A DNA stretch of 15,822 bases from an uncultured Lachnospiraceae bacterium (GTDB taxonomy: Bacteria > Bacillota > Clostridia > Lachnospirales > Lachnospiraceae): assembly GCA_910586275.1 (NCBI GenBank), contig CAJUIM010000088.1, positions 1-15,822 of the forward strand, in the 5' to 3' direction. The notes beneath the pieces were generated by a model. The model was not told where the DNA came from and made no database searches. It saw only the letters and a list, made by a program, of their open reading frames with translations. The translations under genes and the position numbers were made by a program. Shown here in pieces: positions 6,343 to 13,494 of this stretch (positions within the stretch are counted from its first letter, which is position 1; every line of letters begins with the position of its first letter).

Positions 6343-9246
6343 ATGGAAAAAAAGAAGGATGCAGAAAAAAGAGAAGTAAAGTTTTTTGACGAGTCATTGG
6401 ACATCGAGGCCAGGCTGGACTGGCTGATGGAGGCAATGTCCATGGATGAGAAGCTGAAATGCCTCTCTACAAGAGTGCCGGATGTGGAATCGTTGGGAAT
6501 CAAAGGATTCAGCGTGGGAGGGGAAGCGGCGCATGGCGTGGAAGCAAGGAACGATCAGAACGATTTGGGGGAGGCGGAACCCACCACTTCTTTCCCGCAG
6601 CCCATCGGCATGAGCGCCACATGGGATACGGAACTGATAAGGAAAGCAGGGGAAGTGACCGGACGGGAAGCAAGAATTCTTTACCACAGGCATCCGGACA
6701 GAGGACTGTCCCGCTGGGCTCCCACAGTGGATCTGGAACGTGATCCGAGATGGGGACGGACGGAGGAAGGTTACGGAGAGGACCCGTTGCTGATCGGGGA
6801 AATGGCAGGCGCATATGTGAAGGGAATGCAGGGTGACCATCCCAAGTATCTGCGTGTCGCAGCCACCTTAAAGCATTTTTATGCAAATAATGTGGAAGTG
6901 GGGCGGGGCGTCAAATCATCGTCCATAGATCCGCGGAACCGGGCGGAACTGTATTTGGAGCCTTTCCGCCGGGTATCTGAAATCGGGCATGCAGAGGCTG
7001 TCATGACCGCTTACAATAAAATCAACGGCATTCCCGGCATGCTGAATCCGGAAGTAAAGGAAATACTGAAAAAACAGTATGGAGTGAAGCATGTGGTCTG
7101 TGACGGAGGAGCCATGGAACTGGTGGTTCATCTGCATAAATATTTCGGAATACATGCACAGACGCTGGCGGCCGCTCTGAAGGCCGGAGTGGACGGCATG
7201 TCGGACAATCCGAAAGTGGTTGAGGAGGCGGCCAGAGAGGCTTATGAACTGAAACTGATTTCGGAAGAGGAAATCAACGAGGCTCTCCGCAATATGTTCC
7301 GTACCAAACTGCGGCTGGGAATTTATGACGGGGAAGGCAGCAACCCATATGATGCGGTGACAGAGGCGGATATGAACTCGGATGCCCATCAGGAGGTCTG
7401 CAGGCAGGTTTCCAGAGAAGCTATTGTTCTGTTAAAGAACGAAAAAGAGATGCTTCCTCTTTCTCTGCCGGAGGACGGCGCATCCATGGCTCTCATAGGG
7501 CCTCTTGCCGACGAATGGTATCAGGACTGGTATGGCGGAAAAGCACCTTACAGGAAGACGCTGAGACAGGGACTGCAGGAAGTGTCGGGGAAGGAAATAC
7601 CTTGTGCGGACGGGCGGGACCGGATTGTATTCCGCTGTCAGGGCAAAGGGGTCAGAATCGGGGAGGACGGAGTTCTTTTCCTGTCCGAAACGGAAGAGCC
7701 GGATGTGTTTATCAAGGATGACTGGGGCAGCGGCAGTTTCACATTCCGGTCGGTAAGGACCGGAAAATATATGAATGCAAGATTTCCTGCAGAAAATGGC
7801 GAAAAAGGGATGAAAGGACAGATTGCGGCGGAGAAAGAAGAGACTTTTGACTGGTTTGTGATGGAAATATTTCATTTAGAGGAAATCGGGAATGGGTCGG
7901 TCCGGATAACGGAGCGGTTTGGAGAGCCGCTGCGGGTGGATGCGGACGGTCGCTTGATATATTGCAAAGAGAAAGCAAAGGCAGGAAACGAAGAAGAGGG
8001 GAAGGAGGACGGAAGAAGGTACGGGGAAGCGGCAGAATTTTGCATGGAAGTAGTGGAATCCGGTTTGGAGAATGCATGTAAGCTGGCAGAAAACAGAGAT
8101 GTGGTGATTTTGGCTTTGGGATGCAATTCCATGATTAATGCGAAAGAGGAAGTGGACAGGACAACGATTGCCCTGCCTCCGGTGCAGGAAACTTTGATGG
8201 AAGAAATTTATAAAGTAAATCCCAATGTGGTTCTTGTGCTGTTTTCCAACTATCCTTATGCCATAGTCCGGGCGGAGGAAAAACTGCCGGCCATTCTTTG
8301 GAGCGCTACCGGAGGCCAGGATATGGGCACTGCCATGGCGGAAGCCCTGTTTGGCATTTATTCGCCGGCGGGGAGGCTGAATATGACTTGGCACCGTTCG
8401 GACAGCCAGCTGCCGGATATTGACGATTATGATATTATCCAAGGGGGGAGGACGTACCGTTATTTTGAGGAGGAGCCGTTATATCCTTTCGGATACGGAC
8501 TGACCTATACCGGGTTTGCGTATTCCGGGCTGGATGTAAAGGCTGTGGACGGGACGAAACTGCAGGTTTCCGTCACCCTGAAAAATACCGGCGGCAGGGA
8601 AAGCGACGAAGTGGTGCAGATCTACGGTTCGGCGCCGAAATCCCGTGTGAAGAAGCCGGTCAGGCAGCTGCTTGGTTTCCGGCGGATAAAGAATATGCAG
8701 CCGGGGGAAAGCCGCTGTGTCACAATGGAAATTCCTATGGAAGAATTCCGGTTCTATGATGTGATCAGCCGCACCATGATGGTAGAGGAAGGGGATTACC
8801 GGATTTATGCCGGGGCATCCTGCATGGACTGCAGACAGGAAACCACCGTGCATATTCCCGGCAGAAAGACGGGAATGCGCCGGATGGAAGTCCGCACGGC
8901 GGCGGATCATTATGACGAATGTGAGAATATCATGCTGACGGAGGGCCAGTTTGGCTATGCTTCGGTTTCCCCATGCAAGAAGGAAAAGACAGGAAGGCTG
9001 ATTTACCGTGACTGCGATCTGCGGCCGGAGCGGAAAAGCCTGATTCTCCATATGAAGAGCGGGGCAGAAGGAAAAGCGGAAGTATATGTGAACGGGAAAA
9101 AGGCGGCGTTTTATGAAGGGGAAACCGGCATATATAAAGACATCCGGTTGGAACTGGAAGGTTCGGAGCGGCTGAAAGAAGAACCTGCGGCAATGGAAAT
9201 CCGGCTGACCGGGGATGTGAATCTGTGCTATTTCAGAATGGAGTAA
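6343..9246 (+). CDS. Glycoside hydrolase family 3 beta-glycosidase with inserted trefoil-like segment
   Basis: A 967-residue GH3 retaining enzyme, expected to remove non-reducing-end beta-glucose, xylose or similar sugars. There is no signal peptide, so it is probably cytoplasmic. The N-terminal barrel (about 20-330) shows LSRWAPTVDLERDPRWGR, KHF (177-179) and TAYN (222-225). The nucleophile motif VVCDGG gives Asp254. The alpha/beta sandwich (about 355-700) carries KEEVDRTTIALP (601-612), where Glu602 or Glu603 is the likely acid/base. It is interrupted at about 428-545 by a segment with a repeated pattern (GKGVRIGEDGVLFLS, TGKYMNARF, GEPLRVDADGRLIY) like a beta-trefoil or fascin fold. A fibronectin III-like domain (about 730-830) and an extra 120-residue beta-rich tail follow. 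ATG 6343 has AAGGAG 6 bases upstream, overlapping the MATE stop. Exact sugar specificity cannot be read. Confidence 0.93.
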   Translation: MEKKKDAEKREVKFFDESLDIEARLDWLMEAMSMDEKLKCLSTRVPDVESLGIKGFSVGGEAAHGVEARNDQNDLGEAEPTTSFPQPIGMSATWDTELIRKAGEVTGREARILYHRHPDRGLSRWAPTVDLERDPRWGRTEEGYGEDPLLIGEMAGAYVKGMQGDHPKYLRVAATLKHFYANNVEVGRGVKSSSIDPRNRAELYLEPFRRVSEIGHAEAVMTAYNKINGIPGMLNPEVKEILKKQYGVKHVVCDGGAMELVVHLHKYFGIHAQTLAAALKAGVDGMSDNPKVVEEAAREAYELKLISEEEINEALRNMFRTKLRLGIYDGEGSNPYDAVTEADMNSDAHQEVCRQVSREAIVLLKNEKEMLPLSLPEDGASMALIGPLADEWYQDWYGGKAPYRKTLRQGLQEVSGKEIPCADGRDRIVFRCQGKGVRIGEDGVLFLSETEEPDVFIKDDWGSGSFTFRSVRTGKYMNARFPAENGEKGMKGQIAAEKEETFDWFVMEIFHLEEIGNGSVRITERFGEPLRVDADGRLIYCKEKAKAGNEEEGKEDGRRYGEAAEFCMEVVESGLENACKLAENRDVVILALGCNSMINAKEEVDRTTIALPPVQETLMEEIYKVNPNVVLVLFSNYPYAIVRAEEKLPAILWSATGGQDMGTAMAEALFGIYSPAGRLNMTWHRSDSQLPDIDDYDIIQGGRTYRYFEEEPLYPFGYGLTYTGFAYSGLDVKAVDGTKLQVSVTLKNTGGRESDEVVQIYGSAPKSRVKKPVRQLLGFRRIKNMQPGESRCVTMEIPMEEFRFYDVISRTMMVEEGDYRIYAGASCMDCRQETTVHIPGRKTGMRRMEVRTAADHYDECENIMLTEGQFGYASVSPCKKEKTGRLIYRDCDLRPERKSLILHMKSGAEGKAEVYVNGKKAAFYEGETGIYKDIRLELEGSERLKEEPAAMEIRLTGDVNLCYFRME

Positions 9247-9320
9247 CCGGCTGTGTCTGCATATAAGTTCATCGGGCACGGAACCGGGCATTGATTTCCG
9301 CACGGCTTTGCAAAAAGGTA

Positions 9321-9349
9321 TTGACATCAGTGAATTGCAGTGCTAACAT
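9321..9349 (+). promoter_or_regulatory. Sigma-A type promoter for the trp T-box transcript
   Basis: A perfect TTGACA (-35, 9321-9326) is separated by 17 bases from TAACAT (-10, 9344-9349). A TG at 9341-9342 makes it an extended -10 promoter. Transcription would begin near 9355, about 40 bases before the first T-box stem I pairing, which fits leader architecture. It makes trpBA independent of the MATE-GH3 transcript. Confidence 0.7.
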
Positions 9350-9379
9350 ATGAAGCAGTTGAAAATAATGGAATATATA

Positions 9380-9661
9380 TAATGAAAACCGTTGAAATGG
9401 AGATAACGGCAAATGTTGCACTTACAGAGAGCCGGGGGGCTGAGAGCCGGCAGAACGCAGTTTGTCAAATGGACCATGGAGGGCGCAGTCAAAGGTGTTT
9501 CTGCCGAGTATTCTGCGACGTAAGGCATACGTCAGTTGCCGGGGATATGTTGGTATCCTTATGAGAGCAGGAATTTTCCTGAAACAAGGTGGCACCGCGG
9601 AGATCGGAGAGAAATCCGTCCTTGACAATATACGGAAATGTATATTGTCAAGGACTTTTTT
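9380..9661 (+). promoter_or_regulatory. Tryptophan T-box riboswitch leader
   Basis: A tRNA-sensing leader that reads uncharged tRNA-Trp and permits trpBA transcription. Stem I contains AUGG (9396-9399) pairing with CCAU (9474-9477), and GGCAAA pairing with UUUGUC above it. The specifier UGG (9470-9472) followed by A lies on the 3' strand between them, the canonical place. The distal part shows AGAGAGCCGG...GAGAGCCGGC. The T-box AAGGTGGCACCGCG (9586-9599) matches the consensus. Its variable base makes UGGC, which pairs with the G73-CCA end expected of bacterial tRNA-Trp. AAGG (9586-9589) can pair with CCTT (9620-9623) to form the antiterminator, which competes with the terminator. Trp codon, discriminator match and downstream genes all agree. 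Confidence 0.95.
9618..9661 (+). terminator. T-box intrinsic terminator
   Basis: A perfect 16-bp stem (9618-9633 with 9640-9655) with a GGAAAT loop is followed by six T residues (9656-9661). The 5' arm includes the CCTT needed for the antiterminator, so the two structures are mutually exclusive. Confidence 0.95.
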
Positions 9662-9762
9662 GCGTGGATATGACAGCGGACTGTCCATGCATACGGCAGC
9701 GGACTATTGGTGGATCGGTTCGTCGTATATGTATTTCGTAAGGAATGACAGGAGGGTTAGAA

Positions 9763-10947
9763 ATGAGTGAAGGAAGATATGGCGGACATGGGGGACAGTA
9801 TGTGCCGGAAACGCTGATGAATGAACTGATCAGGCTGGAAGAAAGTTATGAATTTTATAAGAAGAACCCGGAGTTTCATAGGGAATTGGAGGATTTGCTG
9901 AATCAGTATGCGGGCCGTCCGTCGCTTTTGTATTATGCGGAGAAAATGACAGAGAATCTGGGCGGGGCCAAAATCTATATTAAGAGGGAAGATTTAAACC
10001 ATACCGGCTCCCATAAAATCAATAATGTGCTGGGCCAGGTTCTGCTGGCAAAGAAGATGGGAAAGAAGAGAGTGATTGCGGAAACCGGTGCCGGCCAGCA
10101 TGGGGTGGCCACGGCCACGGCGGCGGCACTGTTGGGACTGGAATGTGAGATATTTATGGGGAAAGAGGATACGGAGCGGCAGAAACTGAATGTCTACCGT
10201 ATGGAATTATTGGGGGCGAAGGTGCATCCGGTTACCACGGGGACGATGACCTTAAAAGATGCGGTCAATGAGACAATGCGGGAGTGGGCAATGGGGGTGG
10301 AAGATACCCTTTATGTATTGGGTTCCGTGATGGGGCCGCATCCGTTTCCGATGATGGTGAGGGATTTTCAGAGTGTGATCAGCCGGGAAGCACGGGAGCA
10401 GATATTGGAAAAAGAAGGGAAGCTTCCGGCGGCAGTAGTGGCCTGTGTGGGCGGAGGAAGCAATTCCATGGGGATGTTCTATCATTTTATAGAAGACAAG
10501 GATGTACGGCTAATTGGCTGCGAAGCTGCAGGGAAAGGATTGCATACCGGGCAGCATGCAGCTGCCATAGCCAAAGGGATGCCGGGGATTTTTCATGGGA
10601 TGAAATCTTATTTCTGTCAGGATGAATGCGGTCAGATTGCGCCGGTCTATTCCATCTCTGCCGGGCTGGATTATCCCGGTATCGGGCCGGAACATGCATA
10701 TCTTCATGATACGGGACGCGCACAGTATGTGCCGGTGACGGACGGGGAAGCGGTAGGGGCGTTCGAATATCTGGCCAGAACGGAGGGGATAATCTGTGCC
10801 ATTGAAAGTGCCCATGCAGTAGCTTATGCATGTAAGATTGCGCCGGCCATGGCAAGGGAGGATAGTATTATCATATGCCTGTCCGGGCGCGGGGATAAGG
10901 ATGTGGCCGCAATTGCAAGATATCGGGGGGCGGACATCGGTGAATAG
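9763..10947 (+). CDS. trpB: Tryptophan synthase beta chain
   Basis: A 394-residue PLP enzyme that condenses indole with L-serine to give tryptophan, normally in an alpha2-beta2 complex with TrpA. The visible sequence includes GGQYVPETLM near the start, HTGSHKINN with the PLP Schiff-base lysine at residue 85, ETGAGQHGVATA with catalytic Glu107, the phosphate loop VGGGSNSMGMF, GCEAAGKG, and LSGRGDKD near the C-terminus. All match canonical TrpB1 and length is normal. The start is ATG 9763, with AGGAGGG (9750-9756) close upstream; an in-frame ATG at 9745 lies before this site and is rejected. The gene sits directly under the Trp T-box and promoter. Nothing suggests loss of function. Confidence 0.98.
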   Translation: MSEGRYGGHGGQYVPETLMNELIRLEESYEFYKKNPEFHRELEDLLNQYAGRPSLLYYAEKMTENLGGAKIYIKREDLNHTGSHKINNVLGQVLLAKKMGKKRVIAETGAGQHGVATATAAALLGLECEIFMGKEDTERQKLNVYRMELLGAKVHPVTTGTMTLKDAVNETMREWAMGVEDTLYVLGSVMGPHPFPMMVRDFQSVISREAREQILEKEGKLPAAVVACVGGGSNSMGMFYHFIEDKDVRLIGCEAAGKGLHTGQHAAAIAKGMPGIFHGMKSYFCQDECGQIAPVYSISAGLDYPGIGPEHAYLHDTGRAQYVPVTDGEAVGAFEYLARTEGIICAIESAHAVAYACKIAPAMAREDSIIICLSGRGDKDVAAIARYRGADIGE

Positions 10948-11011
10948 AAAGCAGGAAAAAGAACGGGAAAAGGAAAGCGATCGGATAAGCGGGAAAGGAA
11001 GGGAGCAGGGA

Positions 11012-11794
11012 ATGAAAACGAAAACGGAGATTAAGATAGGGGATGCCTTTGGGCATGGGAAGGCTTGCATCGGATTTGTGACGGGAGGAGATCCTTCCGT
11101 TAAGAAAAGCGAAGAATTTGTGCGAAAGATGGTACAGGCAGGATGTGATTTGATTGAGATAGGGATACCTTTTTCCGACCCTATTGCGGAGGGGCCGGTG
11201 ATTCAGGAAGCTAATCTCCGTGCTCTGTCGGCAGGGATCAAAATGGAACATATGTTTGGATTAGCTGCCGGCGTAAGGGAAAAGACGGATGTGCCCATGG
11301 TTTTCCTTACCTATCTGAACCCGGTGTTTCGGTATGGCTATGAGGCGTTCTGTGCAAAATGTGAAGAGACAGGAGTGAACGGGGTTCTTATTCCGGATAT
11401 GCCGTATGAGGAGAAGAAGGAACTGCTTCCTTATGCGGAGGCGCATAATGTGGATCTTATTTCAGTGATAACGCCTGCTCCGGAGCAGCGTATCAGGATG
11501 ATTGCCGCAGAAGCGAAAGGATTTCTCTATGTGATGCCATCCATGGGGGTGACAGGGGGGACGGGCGAAATCAATACGGATCTGGGGAAAATCATTGCAT
11601 TGATAAGGAGTGTTACGGATGTGCCTGCAGCTGTGGGCTTTAGGGCAGGTACGTCGGGACAGGCAGCGGAGATGGCGCGGCCGGCCGACGGAGTCATTAT
11701 GGAAAGCGCAATTGTCAGCCTGATTGCCCGGCATGGGGAGGATGCGGGGGAATATATATATGATTATGTGAAAAAGATGAAAGCTGCATTATAG
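11012..11794 (+). CDS. trpA: Tryptophan synthase alpha chain with altered phosphate site
   Basis: A 260-residue TIM-barrel protein, the family's normal length, which cleaves indole-3-glycerol phosphate to indole for TrpB. Catalytic Glu49 is present (LIEIG). The usual Asp60 is Glu60 (FSDPIAEGP), which I recall as common in related clostridia. The catalytic loop keeps GVTG (179-182). Two of the glycines that bind substrate phosphate are changed: the usual GFG-I-S/T motif reads GFRAGTS (Arg211, equal to E. coli Gly213), and the usual V-GS-AIV motif reads MESAIV (Glu231, equal to Gly234). Start ATG 11012 follows GGAAGGGAGCAGGG. An in-frame GTG at 10940 overlaps the trpB stop and would add a highly charged 24-residue leader. 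Cotranscribed with trpB; alpha-activity is in doubt, beta-activating role possible. Confidence 0.93.
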   Translation: MKTKTEIKIGDAFGHGKACIGFVTGGDPSVKKSEEFVRKMVQAGCDLIEIGIPFSDPIAEGPVIQEANLRALSAGIKMEHMFGLAAGVREKTDVPMVFLTYLNPVFRYGYEAFCAKCEETGVNGVLIPDMPYEEKKELLPYAEAHNVDLISVITPAPEQRIRMIAAEAKGFLYVMPSMGVTGGTGEINTDLGKIIALIRSVTDVPAAVGFRAGTSGQAAEMARPADGVIMESAIVSLIARHGEDAGEYIYDYVKKMKAAL

Positions 11795-11801
11795 GGAAGC
11801 A

Positions 11802-11852
11802 GCAATGCCATTCACTTAAGCCGCAGGCTGCGGCTTAAGCGAATGGCATTGC
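11802..11852. terminator. 51-nt near-perfect palindrome between convergent genes, possible bidirectional terminator
   Basis: Arms 11802-11826 and 11828-11852 are complementary over 25 bases with one central base. As plus-strand RNA there is one A-C mismatch; as minus-strand RNA the same place is a G-U pair, so the hairpin is fully paired. It lies 7 bases after the trpA stop and 4 bases after the EAL-HDOD stop. Neither side has a T-run, so it is not a classical intrinsic terminator, though position favours a role in ending or protecting both messages. Confidence 0.65.
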
Positions 11853-11856
11853 GTAT

Positions 11857-13140
11857 TTAAGGGCATTCTTTTGCCAGCATCTCGTCTGCGGCCGATACGG
11901 ATATCATATACAGCCCAGGCAGCAGCTTTGCGGTAATTTCCGGCACGGAAAACTGCATGAGATATTCCAGTTTATTCCAATTGCCGCTCTCATAGCAGAC
12001 GGCAATATCCAGCAGGCGTTTCAGCAGTGTATTCTGGCCGGATAGAGCGGACCTGACACGGGGAGGGATCTGAATCGCCTGCAGCATTTCCTTCGGATTC
12101 TGCTTTCCGTCTGTCAGTATGGAAAGGATGCCGGTGGAATATGCTTCGGCGGCATATTCATGGCGGCCGGATTCCCGGGCCAGCTTCTCGCACATAAAAG
12201 CCCGGATTAAGGCTGTCCTTATAATTTCGTCCGATTTGGTATCCGTAATTTCCCGGAGCAGAATGAGCATGCCCCAGCGGCGGACTTCGTCATCCCCCAT
12301 CAGGACAAGCGCACGCTTGACGGAAGTGATACTGTTTCCGCGGTAATATTGGAGCGTATTCATGCGGCGCAGCAATTTATATGTGAGATGGGCATCGGAA
12401 TTGATGATCCATGCAATGTTATCCATATTGACGGATGGGGAGGACAGTTCTTTGGCCAGTTTTGTATATGACACGGAAGAAATATCCATGCTGTCTTTTT
12501 TCATCATAATGGGCTTGGAAAAATAATAGCCTTGAAAAAGACGGCAGCCAAGGGCTATTGCTTCATCCACGTCTTCTTTTGTTTCCACCTTTTCCGCCAG
12601 CAATGTTTTGCCTGCCTCAGTCAGAGCCGGGCAAAAGGAGGCGCGCTGCCTTTTGGCAGTGTCAATAAAATCTATCTTCACAATATCGATCAGGGAAAGA
12701 ATTTCGGGCGGAATGGGCGTACCTATGTAATCGTCCAATGCCACCTCGAACCCCGCCGATTTTAAAGTGTACAGCGAATCGATGACTTCTATGGTAAATA
12801 CCACATGTTCCAGTATTTCAATGACAAACTGCTTTGGATCCAGCAGATAAGCGGCTTTGTTCAGCAGATTGCCGTCGGCAAAGTTGACAAAAGCCTTCCT
12901 GCCGTTAGTCAGTTCATACATGCCGAAATTCAGGATGGACTCGGAAATTACCGTGCTGGTGGCTTCGTCGTTGCTTACGGCGGAGGCATCGGAAAAATTC
13001 TGGTCGGTATTGCGGTATAAAAGTTCATAGGCCTGTACGTCTCCGGCGGCATCGAAGATAGGCTGCCGCGCAATGTAAACGGCAGGCTGGTTTTCCTTTT
13101 CGGGAACACTGTCCGGAAGCCGGCTGTTTTGAAATTCCAT
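11857..13140 (-). CDS. EAL and HDOD domain signalling protein (YuxH-like)
   Basis: A 427-residue cytoplasmic protein of the COG3434 type: an N-terminal EAL domain (about 20-210) linked to a C-terminal HDOD domain (about 215-410). EAL proteins bind or hydrolyse cyclic di-GMP. Here the main ligand positions are recognisable: YELLYR (Glu39), VNFADG (Asn86), IEILE (Glu108), LDDY (Asp136, Asp137), KIDF (Lys155), AEKVE (183-186) and QGYYFSKP (203-210). The conserved loop-6 DFGTG reads DYIGT, so catalysis is uncertain and it may be a c-di-GMP sensor. HDOD domains are degenerate HD phosphohydrolase-like regulatory domains. The start is the ATG at 13138-13140, with GGGAGGGG 7 bases upstream on the minus strand; a longer form starting at 13170 lies before this site. 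It is convergent to trpA and alone in its transcript. Confidence 0.92.
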   Translation of the reverse strand: MEFQNSRLPDSVPEKENQPAVYIARQPIFDAAGDVQAYELLYRNTDQNFSDASAVSNDEATSTVISESILNFGMYELTNGRKAFVNFADGNLLNKAAYLLDPKQFVIEILEHVVFTIEVIDSLYTLKSAGFEVALDDYIGTPIPPEILSLIDIVKIDFIDTAKRQRASFCPALTEAGKTLLAEKVETKEDVDEAIALGCRLFQGYYFSKPIMMKKDSMDISSVSYTKLAKELSSPSVNMDNIAWIINSDAHLTYKLLRRMNTLQYYRGNSITSVKRALVLMGDDEVRRWGMLILLREITDTKSDEIIRTALIRAFMCEKLARESGRHEYAAEAYSTGILSILTDGKQNPKEMLQAIQIPPRVRSALSGQNTLLKRLLDIAVCYESGNWNKLEYLMQFSVPEITAKLLPGLYMISVSAADEMLAKECP

Positions 13141-13380
13141 AATTTTCCCCTCCCAACTATAAATGGACAAACTAATACATTTTTATTTTACCATATAGTT
13201 TTTCGGAAGAATATAGTACTTTATATATAAACGGAGTTATAAAATATAGAGCCAAAGAAACCAAAGGTCAAAGGACAAGCATTGATGCCGACTACTACGG
13301 AATCCCCCTCATTCTTCTTTCTTTTTCTCATGTATATATAATTTAGCTGAAATAATCCGTACAACGTTCATCTGCTGTTC
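13141..13380. other. A+T-rich gap between divergent EAL-HDOD gene and regulator module
   Basis: This gap should hold the minus-strand promoter of the EAL-HDOD gene. The sequence is T- and A-rich around 13170-13250, and I see no convincing -35/-10 pair. A weak TAAA...CCGA arrangement on the minus strand has the wrong spacing for a flagellar sigma factor. From about 13250 rightward base composition and codon style change. I recognise no gene or RNA here. Confidence 0.5.
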
Positions 13381-13409
13381 TTGTATTATTCGAGAAAACG
13401 AAATATAAT
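13381..13409 (+). promoter_or_regulatory. Promoter of leader ORF and response regulator
   Basis: TTGTAT (13381-13386) and a perfect TATAAT (13404-13409) are separated by exactly 17 bases. The expected start near 13416 leaves about 15 bases before the leader ATG, just enough for its GGAGG. Confidence 0.6.
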
Positions 13410-13430
13410 ATATGATATTGGAGGTGTATT

Positions 13431-13493
13431 ATGGATTATATGACGCTTAAAAACCCATTGACGGAAGATTATAAGAAAAGCGGGGGAACTTGA
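13431..13493 (+). CDS. 20-codon leader ORF upstream of response regulator
   Basis: A 20-residue ORF beginning MDYMTLK has an excellent ribosome binding site (GGAGG, 13420-13424, 6-base spacer). Its TGA ends one base before the response regulator ATG. That tight junction suggests translational coupling, with GGGGGA (13482-13487) inside the ORF serving the regulator. MDYMTLK resembles the first residues of small clostridial helix-turn-helix helper proteins. The rest does not, so it may be a deleted remnant kept for coupling, or an independent peptide. The function is not known. Confidence 0.5.
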   Translation: MDYMTLKNPLTEDYKKSGGT

Positions 13494-13494
13494 A

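Noticed and set aside
9340..9564. Plus-strand ORFs across the T-box leader
   Set aside because: The region is explained by conserved T-box structure. These ORFs have no suitable ribosome binding sites and no recognisable protein.
9672..9705. Direct repeat CAGCGGACT in the trpB leader after the terminator
   Set aside because: Two 9-base copies without symmetry or known binding motif could easily be chance.
13165..13230. Possible flagellar sigma promoter (TAAA...CCGA) on the minus strand for the EAL-HDOD gene
   Set aside because: Spacing between the elements is too short and the -10 part matches poorly, so it cannot be distinguished from chance in A+T-rich DNA.
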